From positions 1-47,915 of the forward strand of contig JAJQEL010000030.1 in the NCBI GenBank assembly GCA_021201655.1: a DNA stretch of 47,915 nt. The letters are read 5' to 3'. The position numbers and the translations under genes were made by a program. The notes beneath the pieces are model-generated. The model was not told the origin of the DNA and made no database searches. It saw only the letters and a list, made by a program, of their open reading frames with translations. This DNA comes from Erysipelotrichaceae bacterium (GTDB lineage: Bacteria; Bacillota_I; Bacilli_A; Erysipelotrichales; Coprobacillaceae). Below are positions 26,926 to 35,967 of this stretch, one piece after another. How positions within the stretch are numbered: position 1 is the stretch's first letter; every line of letters begins with the position of its first letter.

Positions 26926-28842
26926 ATGAAAGATCCAAACAATTATTATTTAACAACCGCTATTACTTATACCTCTGGTAAACCCCATATTGGGAATACT
27001 TACGAAATTATCTTATCCGATGCTATTGTTAGAAGTAAAAGACAAGAAGGATACAATGTTTATTTTCAAACGGGTACAGATGAACATGGTCAAAAAATTG
27101 AATTAAAAGCCAAAGAAGCAGGTCAAGATCCTAAACAATTCGTTGATGAAAAAGCTGCTGAAGTAAAACGAATATGGGATTTGATGGATACAAGTTATGA
27201 TCGTTTTATGCGTACAACTGATCCTTATCATGAAAGACAAGTGCAAAAGATGTTTAAGAAGTTATACGATCAAGGTGATATTTATTTAGGCCATTATGAA
27301 GGTAAGTATTGTACAGCCTGTGAATCATTCTTTACCGAAACACAATTAGTTGATGGTAAATGCCCTGATTGTGGTGGGGAAGTTCATGATGCTAAAGAAG
27401 AAGCTTATTTCTTTAAATTATCTAAATATTCTGATAGGTTAATGAAACATATTGAAGACCATCCTGAATTTATTCAACCAGAATCTAGAAAGAATGAAAT
27501 GATTAATAATTTCTTAAAACCAGGTTTACAGGACTTATGTGTCTCTCGTACTTCTTTTACATGGTCAATTCCTGTAGATTTTGATCCAAAACATGTTGTT
27601 TATGTATGGATTGATGCTCTAACTAACTATATTACAGGTTTAGGTTATGATGTTGATGGTAATCATGGTGAATTGTATGAAAAATTCTGGCCAGCTGATG
27701 TCCACATAATCGGTAAGGATATTGTTAGATTCCATACTATTTATTGGCCTATTATGCTGATGGCTTTAGACATTCCATTACCTAAGCAAGTATTCGGTCA
27801 TCCTTGGTTATTACAAGGTGAAAGCAAGATGTCTAAGTCTAAAGGTAATGTGATTTATGCTGATGATTTAGTTGATATTTTTGGAGTAGATGCAGTTAGA
27901 TATTATGTATTACATGAAATTCCTTATGATAATGATGGTAGCATTACATGGGATTTATTGATTGAACGTATTAATTCTGATTTGGCTAATATCTTAGGAA
28001 ATCTTGTCAATAGAACAATCGCTATGTGTAATAAATATTTTGATGGTGTTGTCACTAACCCACATGTTGATGAACCTGTTGATGAGGAACTTAAAGAAAT
28101 AGCTTTAGCTATGCCAGGTAAAGTACAAGGTTTAATGGATGAATTTAAAGCTGCAAAGTCATTAGATGAAATTTGGGTATTACTTCGTCGTACCAATAAA
28201 TATATTGATGATACCACACCTTGGGCTTTAGCAAAAGACGAATCGCAAAAAGATCGTTTGGCTACAGTTCTATATAACCTTATTGAAGCTATTCGTTTTG
28301 CTGCTATTGCTTTAGAACCATATATGCCTTCAACATCTACAAAAATCTTAGATCAAATCAATACTGATCAAAGAGAAATGAAAGATCTTACAACATTTGG
28401 TCTCTATAAAGAAGGTACTAAAGTCACCGATAAACCACAACAATTATTTGCTAGGTTGGATCCAAAAGTTATTCAAAAGAAAATCGATGCTTTATATGCC
28501 ACACCAGAACCAGAGGAAGATAACTCTATTACTATTGATGATTTTTCAAAAATTGAACTTGTTGTAGGAACTATCGAAAAATGTGAAAAACATCCAAATG
28601 CTGATAAGTTATTAGTATCACAAGTCAATATTGGAAAAGAAACAAGACAGATTGTATCAGGTGTAGCACAATATTATACTCCTGAAGAAATGGTCGGTAA
28701 AAAAGTTATTGTAGTTGCTAACTTAAAATCTCATGATTTTAGAGGTGTGGAATCACAAGGTATGTTATTAGCTGGTAATAAGAAAAAAGTATTAGAATTT
28801 GCGACAGTTGATAAATTGCCAAATGGTACAAAAATACACTAA
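26926..28842 (+). CDS. metG: Methionyl-tRNA synthetase
   Basis: The 638-aa class I enzyme charges tRNA-Met with methionine in the cytoplasm. It has H21-IGN (HIGH motif) in GKPHIGNTYE, a zinc knuckle with C129, C132, C146 and C149, and the KMSKS loop at 301-305. A C-terminal EMAP/Arc1p-like tRNA-binding domain lies at about 540-638 (IELVVGTIEKCEKHPNADKL). Length and domain order match the Bacillus-type MetS that carries the tRNA-binding tail. Expression is controlled by the T-box leader. RBS AAAGGAG before the ATG. Confidence 0.97.
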   Translation: MKDPNNYYLTTAITYTSGKPHIGNTYEIILSDAIVRSKRQEGYNVYFQTGTDEHGQKIELKAKEAGQDPKQFVDEKAAEVKRIWDLMDTSYDRFMRTTDPYHERQVQKMFKKLYDQGDIYLGHYEGKYCTACESFFTETQLVDGKCPDCGGEVHDAKEEAYFFKLSKYSDRLMKHIEDHPEFIQPESRKNEMINNFLKPGLQDLCVSRTSFTWSIPVDFDPKHVVYVWIDALTNYITGLGYDVDGNHGELYEKFWPADVHIIGKDIVRFHTIYWPIMLMALDIPLPKQVFGHPWLLQGESKMSKSKGNVIYADDLVDIFGVDAVRYYVLHEIPYDNDGSITWDLLIERINSDLANILGNLVNRTIAMCNKYFDGVVTNPHVDEPVDEELKEIALAMPGKVQGLMDEFKAAKSLDEIWVLLRRTNKYIDDTTPWALAKDESQKDRLATVLYNLIEAIRFAAIALEPYMPSTSTKILDQINTDQREMKDLTTFGLYKEGTKVTDKPQQLFARLDPKVIQKKIDALYATPEPEEDNSITIDDFSKIELVVGTIEKCEKHPNADKLLVSQVNIGKETRQIVSGVAQYYTPEEMVGKKVIVVANLKSHDFRGVESQGMLLAGNKKKVLEFATVDKLPNGTKIH

Positions 28843-28864
28843 GCTCACAATTGTGAGCTTTTTA
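28841..28864. terminator. Bidirectional terminator between metG and the araC-type gene
   Basis: A perfect 20-bp palindrome, AAGCTCACAATTGTGAGCTT (28841-28860), is followed by T residues on the plus strand. It begins in the metG stop codon and ends 2 nt before the stop of the convergent gene, so it can serve both strands. Confidence 0.75.
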
Positions 28865-29782
28865 TATATTCATTGTATCTAATATTTCTTTGGTATTGTT
28901 TTGTTTTTCTTTACGATACACATAAGGAGATACACCAGTTTTATTTTTAAACTGTTTAATAAAATAACTAGAAGTACTAAAACCACACATATAAGCTATT
29001 TCAGTAATATTATAATCTGATGATAATAATAACTTCGTAGCTTCAATAAGACGATAATTCATAATATACTCAAATATAGTACAATCCATATGATCTTTAA
29101 ACTCTCTACAACAAGTGCTTTTAGAGATACCTATTTCTTTAGCTAAATCATCTAATAAAATATTTTCATGATAATGGTTTGTAATATACTCAATCATTTG
29201 TTTGATTCTTATATTATAATCTTTCCTATAGGTTGTTTGATAAGTAGAGAAATAGTTTTTAATAAATAGATTCCAAATAGTCAGTAGTTGTATTAATATA
29301 ATAAATTCTTCATCATTATTTTCATATTCCTGATATATTAATAATAGATTATCTAATATATCTTTTTGCCAATCAATATCATTACTAAGAAAACAATATT
29401 CTAAAGCATTATTTTGTACATAAGGATTAATATACTTATCATTAATCAAACTGCCAGGAAAACTAGATATAAAATCAGGATGCACATCTAAACAAATATA
29501 AGAACTATCATAATCTTGATAATTCATTGCTTGATGAAGTTGTGATGAATTGATAAATATTCCTTGATTCTGCGAAACAATAATTTCTGCTTTATTAACA
29601 TGAAAAGAAACAACCCCTTTAGTCACTATACAAAATTGTAATTCTTTATGCCAATGCCAATCAATAAAACCCAGGACATTTTTGCTGATTTGTGTGGTAT
29701 AAATAGCTATTGGATAGTCCATTGTTCCATGTTGTGTTGTTTCTTTTTTAGTTTGATCTAAATTAATATCATAAATCTGCAT
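28862..29782 (-). CDS. AraC-family transcription regulator
   Basis: The 306-aa protein has an N-terminal cupin-like sensing domain (DWHWHKELQFCIVTKGVVSF, FINSSQLHQAMNY) and a C-terminal AraC double helix-turn-helix at about 200-295 (LLDDLAKEIGISKSTCCREF, ITEIAYMCGFSTSSYFIKQF). Such regulators usually bind a sugar or similar small molecule and activate nearby genes. No transport or catabolic gene lies beside it, so the target is unknown. It is 9 nt behind the membrane protein gene and probably in its transcript. Confidence 0.92.
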   Translation of the reverse strand: MQIYDINLDQTKKETTQHGTMDYPIAIYTTQISKNVLGFIDWHWHKELQFCIVTKGVVSFHVNKAEIIVSQNQGIFINSSQLHQAMNYQDYDSSYICLDVHPDFISSFPGSLINDKYINPYVQNNALEYCFLSNDIDWQKDILDNLLLIYQEYENNDEEFIILIQLLTIWNLFIKNYFSTYQTTYRKDYNIRIKQMIEYITNHYHENILLDDLAKEIGISKSTCCREFKDHMDCTIFEYIMNYRLIEATKLLLSSDYNITEIAYMCGFSTSSYFIKQFKNKTGVSPYVYRKEKQNNTKEILDTMNI

Positions 29783-29791
29783 AATTTTACC

Positions 29792-30730
29792 TTACTTTCT
29801 AAATGATGAAAAATAAGTTTTTGTATTTCTTAATAATTTATAAAATGAAAAAATATAAATTAAGATAAGGGCCCCTAAAATAAAGAAATTCACAAGATTA
29901 TATCCAAAACTATAATTAAATGGTAAAAGATAATCATCTAAAAAATGAGAATTAACTACAAATATAGTTAAAGCTACAAAGGTAAAAGTATTAATGATGG
30001 TACTGTATCTAATATAATTTCTTGTATAGATATGCTTTGTCATATCTATAAAGAAATCCATGATAATAATCATAATATACGGTTGAAAGAAATTGGTCAT
30101 TAAATGAATCATTTGATACGATTCATTTTGTATTTGCACAATCATATCACTAGTAAAAAACATACCATATAACAAGAAAAATAATAGGAAGATAAACATA
30201 TATAACATTTCACCGCTATGATTAGGATAGAGTGATGAGCAAGGTAATTTATTTAAATCTTTTTTATCAAAATGATAATCTACTTCTTGAGGAACACTAT
30301 GTCTAATATCTAGAATTGATAATGTTATTAAAGAAATGATGCTTAATAAACTAATAATAATGATAGGATGAGTCAAAAACCAGGAATGAGTAGTGGCAAT
30401 TTCTCTATATTGCGTTAATGGTAAGCAGTTAAATTGATCTAGATAAAAAATAGAGCATGCAAATAAATAAATTGAAGAAATAATAAATAAATATTTCTCT
30501 ATTCTATTAACAATCCTAGGATTAAAACGATGTGAAATGAAAGGTCGATAGCCATACTGAAGTGCTAGACTTCTAGGATGCCCATAGTCTATCAATAAAT
30601 CTTCTATACTATCATATTGATCCATAGATTCTTCAATATTTGCTTTTAATTCATTATAGATTGTTTTCTTCTTTTTAGATCTAAAATAAGAACATACTGC
30701 GCTTAAATATTTTTCTATTAATTCATCCAT
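29792..30730 (-). CDS. HAAS-domain membrane protein
   Basis: A 312-aa protein with a helical N-terminal domain of about 75 residues (LIEKYLSAVCSYFRSKKKKT, LLIDYGHPRSLALQYG), like the HAAS/DUF1700 domains that transmit signals to membrane or sensor partners. It is followed by about six membrane segments. HAAS proteins are often paired with PadR regulators; here the partner in the operon is an AraC-type regulator instead. Function unknown. Confidence 0.7.
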   Translation of the reverse strand: MDELIEKYLSAVCSYFRSKKKKTIYNELKANIEESMDQYDSIEDLLIDYGHPRSLALQYGYRPFISHRFNPRIVNRIEKYLFIISSIYLFACSIFYLDQFNCLPLTQYREIATTHSWFLTHPIIIISLLSIISLITLSILDIRHSVPQEVDYHFDKKDLNKLPCSSLYPNHSGEMLYMFIFLLFFLLYGMFFTSDMIVQIQNESYQMIHLMTNFFQPYIMIIIMDFFIDMTKHIYTRNYIRYSTIINTFTFVALTIFVVNSHFLDDYLLPFNYSFGYNLVNFFILGALILIYIFSFYKLLRNTKTYFSSFRK

Positions 30731-30790
30731 AATATCACTCTTTTCATAATTGATTATAAGACAATTCTATAAAAAATTGAATAGTTTTGT

Positions 30791-30818
30791 TTGTAATGTT
30801 GTTATAAAAATGTATAAT
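30791..30818 (+). promoter_or_regulatory. Promoter of yggS
   Basis: TTGTAA (30791-30796), a 16-nt spacer and TATAAT (30813-30818) lie 20 nt before the start codon. Confidence 0.5.
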
Positions 30819-30837
30819 AGACAAGAAGGTGATGAAA

Positions 30838-31491
30838 ATGATAGTAAATGAAACAGCAGTTAAAGAAATATTAGAAGAAGTTAAACCTGCTAAATTAGTA
30901 GCTGCTACTAAGTATGTAGATGAAAAAGAAATAGAAAATTTAGAAGCATGTGGATGTATGTATTATGGTGAAAATAGAGTGCAGGCTTTTTTGGATAAGT
31001 ATGAATTATATCATGGAAAGGGACATTGGCATTTTATTGGAACACTGCAGAGTAATAAAGTAAAATATATTATTGATAAAGTTGAATTGATTCATTCAGT
31101 GAATACGATAAAGCTTATTAAAGAGATAGAAAAACAAGCTGGTAAACATGAATTGGTATCGCATGTATTATTAGAAGTAAATATAGCGGATGAAGAAAGT
31201 AAACAAGGATTTGATAAAAACCAGGTTAGAGAAGCTATGAATTTGATTTTAACTTGTCCGCATATTGTTGTAGATGGATTAATGATGATGGCTCCTAATA
31301 TTGAAGTAGAAGCAACAAGAGTTTATTTTAAAAAGACAAAAGAATTATTAAATGAGCTTAAAAAAGAATATCCAAAATATCCTCTCAATGAATTATCTAT
31401 GGGTATGTCACAGGATTATAAGGTAGCTTTAGAAGAGGGAGCAACGATTGTAAGAATAGGTCGTGCATTGTTTAAAGATGAGCAAGCTTAG
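30838..31491 (+). CDS. yggS: YggS/PLPBP-family pyridoxal phosphate homeostasis protein
   Basis: A 217-aa member of the YggS (YlmE/PROSC) family, a single alanine-racemase-like barrel that binds pyridoxal 5'-phosphate without a known reaction and keeps vitamin B6 and amino acid pools balanced. The PLP lysine lies in KLVAATKYV. Other family motifs are YYGENRVQAF, HWHFIGTLQSNKVKYI, DGLMMMAP and LSMGMSQDYKVALEEGATIVRIG. AAGGTG spacing favours the ATG at 30838 over in-frame starts at 30829 and 30832. It is monocistronic, ending in a terminator that contains its stop codon. Confidence 0.93.
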   Translation: MIVNETAVKEILEEVKPAKLVAATKYVDEKEIENLEACGCMYYGENRVQAFLDKYELYHGKGHWHFIGTLQSNKVKYIIDKVELIHSVNTIKLIKEIEKQAGKHELVSHVLLEVNIADEESKQGFDKNQVREAMNLILTCPHIVVDGLMMMAPNIEVEATRVYFKKTKELLNELKKEYPKYPLNELSMGMSQDYKVALEEGATIVRIGRALFKDEQA

Positions 31492-31503
31492 GCTTGCTTT
31501 TTA
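31481..31503 (+). terminator. Terminator of yggS
   Basis: AGCAAGC (31481-31487) pairs with GCTTGCT (31492-31498) around TTAG and is followed by a T run. The stop codon lies in the loop. Confidence 0.75.
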
Positions 31504-31576
31504 TGTTAAATTATAGTTTGGATTGTAGTTAATTGACAGAAATTCATGTATAATAGAATAAAGGGGAGTTGATATT

Positions 31577-32407
31577 ATGCGTTGTGATGTATGTGGATAT
31601 AAGATTATGCCTGGAGTTCATGAATGTCCTAATTGTGGTTATAAATGGGATGATGGTCATGTTAATACTTTTGATAGAAATGCTTATGATCATGGACATA
31701 TTCAAATTAAACCAAAATCTGAGATTAAACAACCCCAAAGAAAAACCACGATTAATCCGAAATCAACACTAGAAAAAGGAAATAATATTATTCAAAAAGT
31801 TTTAATAGTCTTTATTGGTTTATGGATTGTAGGTATGTTAGCTGGAGTGGTAGTAGAATTAATAAGTGGGGCTTCATTTATGTTTGATGATATTTTTGGA
31901 ACGATATTTGAAGACGATGATTATTACACAAGTTCTTCAATTGAAGAAGCTATAGAATATGGTTATGATTATGATGATATATTAGAAAGAGAAAAGAATG
32001 TTATTGCTTTCTTTGAAGATTTGGGTCTAACTGATATTGATACTTATGATTATGTTGGTACAAGTGATTATGTTTCTTTTTCTGTTTATGCTTATGACGA
32101 TGATTATACAATGTATGAGATTGGCGAAACATATATGGATGATGCCTTATATGAAACAACCTTTGTAACGTCAGGTTATTTAGAAAATAGTATTCAATCT
32201 GGAGATTTAACAATTGATAAAGATATGATTGATGCTATTGATGATTATATAGAGTGTGGGAATTTGTATGATATGATTAATGTTTATCGTAGTCAGATGA
32301 GCTTAGATGACGATGGTTATGTATATTATGATAATGACATCTATTTTACTGAAGATTACGAAGATTATGATGGTAGTTATTACTATTATTTTTCTATTGA
32401 CTTTTAG
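31577..32407 (+). CDS. Zinc-ribbon membrane protein of unknown function
   Basis: The 276-aa protein begins with a zinc ribbon, C-DVC at about 3-6 and CPNC at about 16-19. A polar linker follows, then one membrane helix at about 74-96 and a highly acidic, Tyr-rich extracytoplasmic domain (DYDDILEREKNVIAFFEDLG, YVGTSDYVSFSVYAYDDDYT). Zinc-ribbon/single-helix proteins of this type are common in Firmicutes and mostly uncharacterised. RBS AAGGGGAG. A -10-like TATAAT lies at 31549-31554. Confidence 0.7.
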   Translation: MRCDVCGYKIMPGVHECPNCGYKWDDGHVNTFDRNAYDHGHIQIKPKSEIKQPQRKTTINPKSTLEKGNNIIQKVLIVFIGLWIVGMLAGVVVELISGASFMFDDIFGTIFEDDDYYTSSSIEEAIEYGYDYDDILEREKNVIAFFEDLGLTDIDTYDYVGTSDYVSFSVYAYDDDYTMYEIGETYMDDALYETTFVTSGYLENSIQSGDLTIDKDMIDAIDDYIECGNLYDMINVYRSQMSLDDDGYVYYDNDIYFTEDYEDYDGSYYYYFSIDF

Positions 32408-32416
32408 GAGACTATT

Positions 32417-32747
32417 ATGAGATTACAATTAAATTTAAAATCAATACTATGATGGTTTAGATGACTATCAAGTGAATCAATTATTTGGGTTATTTATGGA
32501 TATAAAACCAAGAGTTGATTTTTTAAAAGAAAGGATAGAAGATCATAAAACAGAAGATTCCTTTTATGTGACATTACGTGCTATGACTTTTTCGGGATTT
32601 AGAGAAATAGATGAGTATATGGAATCAGCAGGCAAAGATCCTATATTTTATATAAAAAAGCAATTAGATGAGTGCCATAGAGATTATGGAAAAGTAGATA
32701 TCCAATCAATGTTATATAAGTATGATTATTTAATAGGGGAAATATGA
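32417..32747 (+). pseudogene. Frameshifted copy of a small tandem-duplicated gene
   Basis: The first 25 nt and most of the rest match the next gene. An extra A in the run at about 32437-32440 shifts the frame after MRLQLNLK and stops it at once. If corrected, the product would be a 110-aa acidic protein (YYDGLDDYQVNQLFGLF, FYIKKQLDECHRDYGKVDIQ), clearly paralogous to the downstream one. No family recognised. It may be a real pseudogene or a base-calling slip. Confidence 0.65.
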
Positions 32748-33085
32748 TGAGATTACAATTAAATTTAAATCAATACTATGATGGTTTGGATGATTATCAA
32801 GTGAATCAATTATTTAACTTATTTAATAATATGAGATCAGTCGAAGAAGCTATTGCAGAGGGATTGAGAGATGGATTTCCTCAAGAAAAACCTGTTTTTC
32901 AACTAATTCAAGCAAAGGTTATTAGTTATTGTAAAGAGATTGATGCATTGATGGAATCAATAGATAAAAGACCTATCTTTTATATAAATAAACAATTAGA
33001 GGAATGTAATAATGATTATTCTAAAATTGATATACAATCAATCATCAATAAATATGAATATTTGATGAAAGAACCAGAATTTTAG
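32747..33085 (+). CDS. Small acidic protein, intact member of a tandem pair
   Basis: A 112-aa soluble protein, helical by composition, with QYYDGLDDYQVNQLFNLFNN and PIFYINKQLEECNNDYSKID. It shares about half its residues with the broken upstream copy. The ATG at 32747 matches the upstream paralogue start; an ATG 3 nt earlier overlaps the upstream stop. No domain recognised. It is followed closely by the lysS promoter. Confidence 0.65.
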   Translation: MRLQLNLNQYYDGLDDYQVNQLFNLFNNMRSVEEAIAEGLRDGFPQEKPVFQLIQAKVISYCKEIDALMESIDKRPIFYINKQLEECNNDYSKIDIQSIINKYEYLMKEPEF

Positions 33086-33087
33086 CA

Positions 33088-33116
33088 TTGACAACAAGCA
33101 TATTTATTTATATAAT
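33088..33116 (+). promoter_or_regulatory. Promoter of lysS
   Basis: Perfect TTGACA (33088-33093) and TATAAT (33111-33116) with a 17-nt spacer precede the T-box leader. Confidence 0.85.
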
Positions 33117-33122
33117 ACACAC

Positions 33123-33367
33123 GAAAAGCGATGAATAGATGAGTAGTTATCATGATGTATGAGTAGAGAGTTCTGTTTGGTGAAAATGAATGATAATAGT
33201 GGTAATGAATAAAGACTAGGAGCTGTATTTTGGATCGTCAGTGATAAAATAACGTGTGCCGCGTTATAGGCTAGACTCTGTTAGGAGTTGAAGAGGCTTA
33301 TATAGTGATGTATAAGTGAATTAGGGTGGTAACACGATACTCTCGTCCCTTGTGGGTGAGAGTTTTT
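33123..33367 (+). promoter_or_regulatory. T-box leader of lysS
   Basis: An AAAGCGATGAATAGATGAG start, an AGGAGCTG region and a variant T-box, GGGTGGTAACACG (33324-33336), are present. The leader ends in the terminator ACTCTC/GAGAGT plus T run (33339-33367). The T-box deviates from the consensus GGTACCGCG in its second half but keeps the TGGT that reads the tRNA end. tRNA-Lys is inferred from the gene. Confidence 0.85.
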
Positions 33368-33388
33368 ATATTGTTAGGAGGAAGAAAA

Positions 33389-34876
33389 ATGGAAGAAAGA
33401 CAATTAAGCGATCAGGAAAAGGTAAGAAGAGAGAAGTTAGAGTTTTTAAAGGAAAAGGGTATTGATCCTTATGGACAAAAATTTGATGTTACTGATTATT
33501 CAATGAGTATTAAAGAAAAGTATGCTGGTAAGACACATGATGAATTAGAAGAATTAGCAATCCCGGTTAAAGTCGCTGGTAGAATTATGACTAAGAGACG
33601 TAAGGGCAAAGTATGTTTTATGCATATTCAAGATAAAGAAGGTCAAATTCAATTATATGTAAGAAAAGATGTTATTGGTGAAGACAACTATGATGTTTTG
33701 ATTAAGAGCGATATTGGTGATATAGTCGGTGCTGAAGGTACAGTCTTTGTCACTAATACAGGTGAATTATCTATTAGAGTGACAACTTATACACATCTTA
33801 CAAAAGCTTTAAGACCATTACCTGAAAAATATCATGGTTTAAGTGATATCGAAGAGAGATATAGAAGAAGATATGTTGATTTAATTATGAATGAAGAATC
33901 TCGTAAGATTGCTTTTACAAGACCAAAGATTATTCGCTCTATTCAACATTATTTAGATAATTTGGGTTATGTTGAAGTCGAAACACCTGTTTTAAATCCT
34001 ATTTTAGGTGGTGCTGCTGCTAGACCATTTGTAACCCATCATAATACTTTAGATATGGATTATTATTTGAGAATTGCCACTGAATTATCATTAAAGAGAT
34101 TGATTGTTGGTGGTATGGATGCTGTTTATGAAATTGGTCGTTTATTTAGAAATGAAGGTATGGATAGAACGCATAATCCTGAATTTACAACGATTGAAGT
34201 TTATAAGGCATTTAGTGATCTAGAAGGTATGATGGATTTAACAGAAGGTATTGTATCTAATGCAGCTATGGAAGTTAATGGTTCTTATGAATTGGATTAT
34301 AAGGGACATCATTTATCTTTGGCTCCTGGATTTAAGCGTATTTCTATGTGTGAAGCTATTGAAGAAAAGACTGGTATCGATTTTAAAAGTAATATGACTT
34401 TTGAAGAAGCAAAAGCTTTAGCTATTCAACATGAAATTGAAATTGAACCACATTTCCAATATGGTCATATTATTAATGCCTTCTTTGAAAAGTATGTAGA
34501 AGAAACAATTATTGAACCAACATTTGTTTATGGTCATCCACTAGAAATATCACCATTAGCTAAGAAAGATACAAACGATCCTCGTTTTGTACAAAGATTT
34601 GAATTATTCATTTGTGGTAATGAATATGCGAATGCATTTACTGAATTGAACGATCCTATTGATCAATATGAAAGATTTGCGAATCAATTAAAAGAAAAAG
34701 AACTTGGTAATGACGAGGCCAATGAGATGGATATTGACTATGTTGAAGCATTGGAATATGGTTTACCACCAACAGGTGGTATGGGTATGGGAATTGATAG
34801 ACTTGTGATGCTGTTGACAGGACAAGAATCAATTCAAGAAGTTATATTGTTTCCTCAAATGAAAGTTAAAAAGTAA
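33389..34876 (+). CDS. lysS: Lysyl-tRNA synthetase, class II
   Basis: The 495-aa class IIb enzyme has an N-terminal OB-fold anticodon domain ([20 protein letters not shown]), motif 2 [14 protein letters not shown] and motif 3 [16 protein letters not shown]. It charges tRNA-Lys in the cytoplasm. The start at 33389 follows TTAGGAGGAAGAA; an in-frame extension from 33326 lies in the T-box and is not coding. Length is normal for bacterial LysRS. It is the last clearly chromosomal housekeeping gene before the accessory region. Confidence 0.97.
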   Translation: MEERQLSDQEKVRREKLEFLKEKGIDPYGQKFDVTDYSMSIKEKYAGKTHDELEELAIPVKVAGRIMTKRRKGKVCFMHIQDKEGQIQLYVRKDVIGEDNYDVLIKSDIGDIVGAEGTVFVTNTGELSIRVTTYTHLTKALRPLPEKYHGLSDIEERYRRRYVDLIMNEESRKIAFTRPKIIRSIQHYLDNLGYVEVETPVLNPILGGAAARPFVTHHNTLDMDYYLRIATELSLKRLIVGGMDAVYEIGRLFRNEGMDRTHNPEFTTIEVYKAFSDLEGMMDLTEGIVSNAAMEVNGSYELDYKGHHLSLAPGFKRISMCEAIEEKTGIDFKSNMTFEEAKALAIQHEIEIEPHFQYGHIINAFFEKYVEETIIEPTFVYGHPLEISPLAKKDTNDPRFVQRFELFICGNEYANAFTELNDPIDQYERFANQLKEKELGNDEANEMDIDYVEALEYGLPPTGGMGMGIDRLVMLLTGQESIQEVILFPQMKVKK

Positions 34877-34881
34877 AATAT

Positions 34882-34903
34882 ATTGATTAAATCAATGTAT
34901 TTT
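34882..34903 (+). terminator. Weak terminator candidate behind lysS
   Basis: A 6-bp stem, ATTGAT/ATCAAT, is followed by GTATTTTA. It is short and AT-only, so low confidence. Confidence 0.35.
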
Positions 34904-34912
34904 ATATATAAA

Positions 34913-35170
34913 GGTACATCAGGTACACACTTTGGTACACACTGTAATTTTATAGCATTAGTTAAGCGTATGTGTCGATTAAAACATATACGCTTTGATG
35001 TTTACTTATTATCATATTTAAAGTAATGAAAGTGGCTGCAATTGCGTATTTTTTGATACTGGCTGCAAAATGGCTGCATTTTGTCAAAAAAAAGCTTATA
35101 TTTTTGTGGATTTTTACATATTTTTAAGTGTTTTTGTATGCACTGGCTGCCTTTTTATAAGGTGGCTGCA
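34913..35170. repeat. Repeat-rich non-coding region behind lysS (possible attachment region)
   Basis: GGTACA occurs at 34913, 34922 and 34934, the last two as GGTACACACT. A hairpin, AAGCGTATGTG/CATATACGCTT, spans 34964-34995. TGGCTGC(A) then occurs five times (35033, 35060, 35071, 35144, 35163). Short clustered direct repeats beside a housekeeping gene, at the edge of an accessory region, recall arm-type integrase sites or an att scar. No gene is supported between 34877 and 35239. Confidence 0.5.
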
Positions 35171-35175
35171 TATAG

Positions 35176-35219
35176 ATTTTATTATATATTTCAATATATA
35201 TTGAAATATATAATAAAAT
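35176..35219. promoter_or_regulatory. 44-bp perfect palindrome before the PadR gene
   Basis: Both arms match without a mismatch around a central TATA. The half-site is TATTGAAATATATAATAAAA. It ends 29 nt before the PadR start, so an autoregulatory operator is likely. The same TATTGAAATATAT core recurs at 36558-36570. Confidence 0.6.
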
Positions 35220-35248
35220 TAATTATAATAGGTTTGGTGATGTGTCTT

Positions 35249-35587
35249 ATGTCAAAGAATACAAATTTTTTATTTAAATTAGATTTATTAATACTTAGCT
35301 TATTGATGGAAAAGGATTGTTATGGATATGAAATGACGAAGATTATATCTAAAGAATCAAACAATCTTATTGTTCCTAAAGTAGGTACGTTATACCCAAC
35401 TTTACATGAATTACTAGATAATAAATATATTTCTAGTTATGAACAATATATTGGTACTAAAGCCAGAGTTTATTATCATATAGAAGAGAGTGGAAAAACA
35501 TATTATCAGTCAATAGTTAAAGATTATCATGAGCTGGTTAAAGCTATTGATTCTATTGTAAAGAAAGGGGAAGATAATAATGAGTAG
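35249..35587 (+). CDS. PadR-family transcription regulator
   Basis: A 112-aa winged-helix protein with family motifs DLLILSLLMEKDCYGYEMTK, GTLYPTLHELLDNKYI and RVYYHIEESGKTYY. PadR proteins of this size repress transporter or stress genes until an inducer binds. Candidate starts are 35240 and 35249; the second is chosen because GGTG at 35236-35239 gives good spacing. A longer in-frame extension to 35081 runs through repeats and is rejected. It overlaps the HAAS gene by 8 nt. Confidence 0.92.
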   Translation: MSKNTNFLFKLDLLILSLLMEKDCYGYEMTKIISKESNNLIVPKVGTLYPTLHELLDNKYISSYEQYIGTKARVYYHIEESGKTYYQSIVKDYHELVKAIDSIVKKGEDNNE

Positions 35588-35960
35588 TATTGTTGATAAA
35601 TATTGTAAAGAGGTTAAAAAGAATTTACCTACATATGGAAAGAACGAAAAGGAATTACTAAACAATTTAAAACAACAGGGATTAGAAATACTCAATGATA
35701 ATCCTGATATGACTTATGAAGCATTTGTTAGGGAAATTGGGAGTCCTAATGAAGTTATTATAAATTATTTTGGATTTGCTGATAATGATGAATTATTAAA
35801 GAAATTAAATAATAATAAACTCATCAAGAGATGTATTATTATTGTGACAACAGTTATATTATTAGTGATTGGTTATGCAGCATATAATATTATGTTAGAA
35901 ATTGAGGAATCTAGAAAAGCAGATATATATGAAATTGAATATACAATAGAGGAGGAATAG
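35580..35960 (+). CDS. HAAS (DUF1700-like) membrane protein paired with PadR
   Basis: A 126-aa protein with an N-terminal HAAS-type helical domain (IVDKYCKEVKKNLPTYGKNE, YEAFVREIGSPNEVIINYFG) and one membrane helix at about 84-104, followed by a short acidic tail. The PadR-HAAS pair is a common Firmicutes arrangement in which the HAAS protein is thought to work with the regulator or its target transporter. It is translationally coupled to PadR. Confidence 0.85.
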   Translation: MSSIVDKYCKEVKKNLPTYGKNEKELLNNLKQQGLEILNDNPDMTYEAFVREIGSPNEVIINYFGFADNDELLKKLNNNKLIKRCIIIVTTVILLVIGYAAYNIMLEIEESRKADIYEIEYTIEEE

Positions 35961-35967
35961 GAGAAGT

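Noticed and set aside
26747-26929. 60-aa ORF ahead of metG
   Set aside because: It runs through the T-box leader, including the GGTGGTACCGCG element and terminator; no ribosome site and no conserved content.
31533-31554. TTGACA and TATAAT before the zinc-ribbon membrane gene as a promoter
   Set aside because: The hexamers are only 10 nt apart, too close for a sigma-A promoter; the TATAAT may be used with another -35.
33326-33388. In-frame N-terminal extension of lysS
   Set aside because: It starts with GTG inside the T-box motif and crosses the terminator; the ribosome site GGAGGAAGAA supports 33389.
34913-35170. CRISPR array
   Set aside because: The repeats are 6-10 nt with irregular spacing and no cas gene is present.
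35081-35248. N-terminal extension of the PadR gene
   Set aside because: It would cover the TGGCTGCA repeats and the 44-bp palindrome and is not PadR-like; the family motifs start after 35249.
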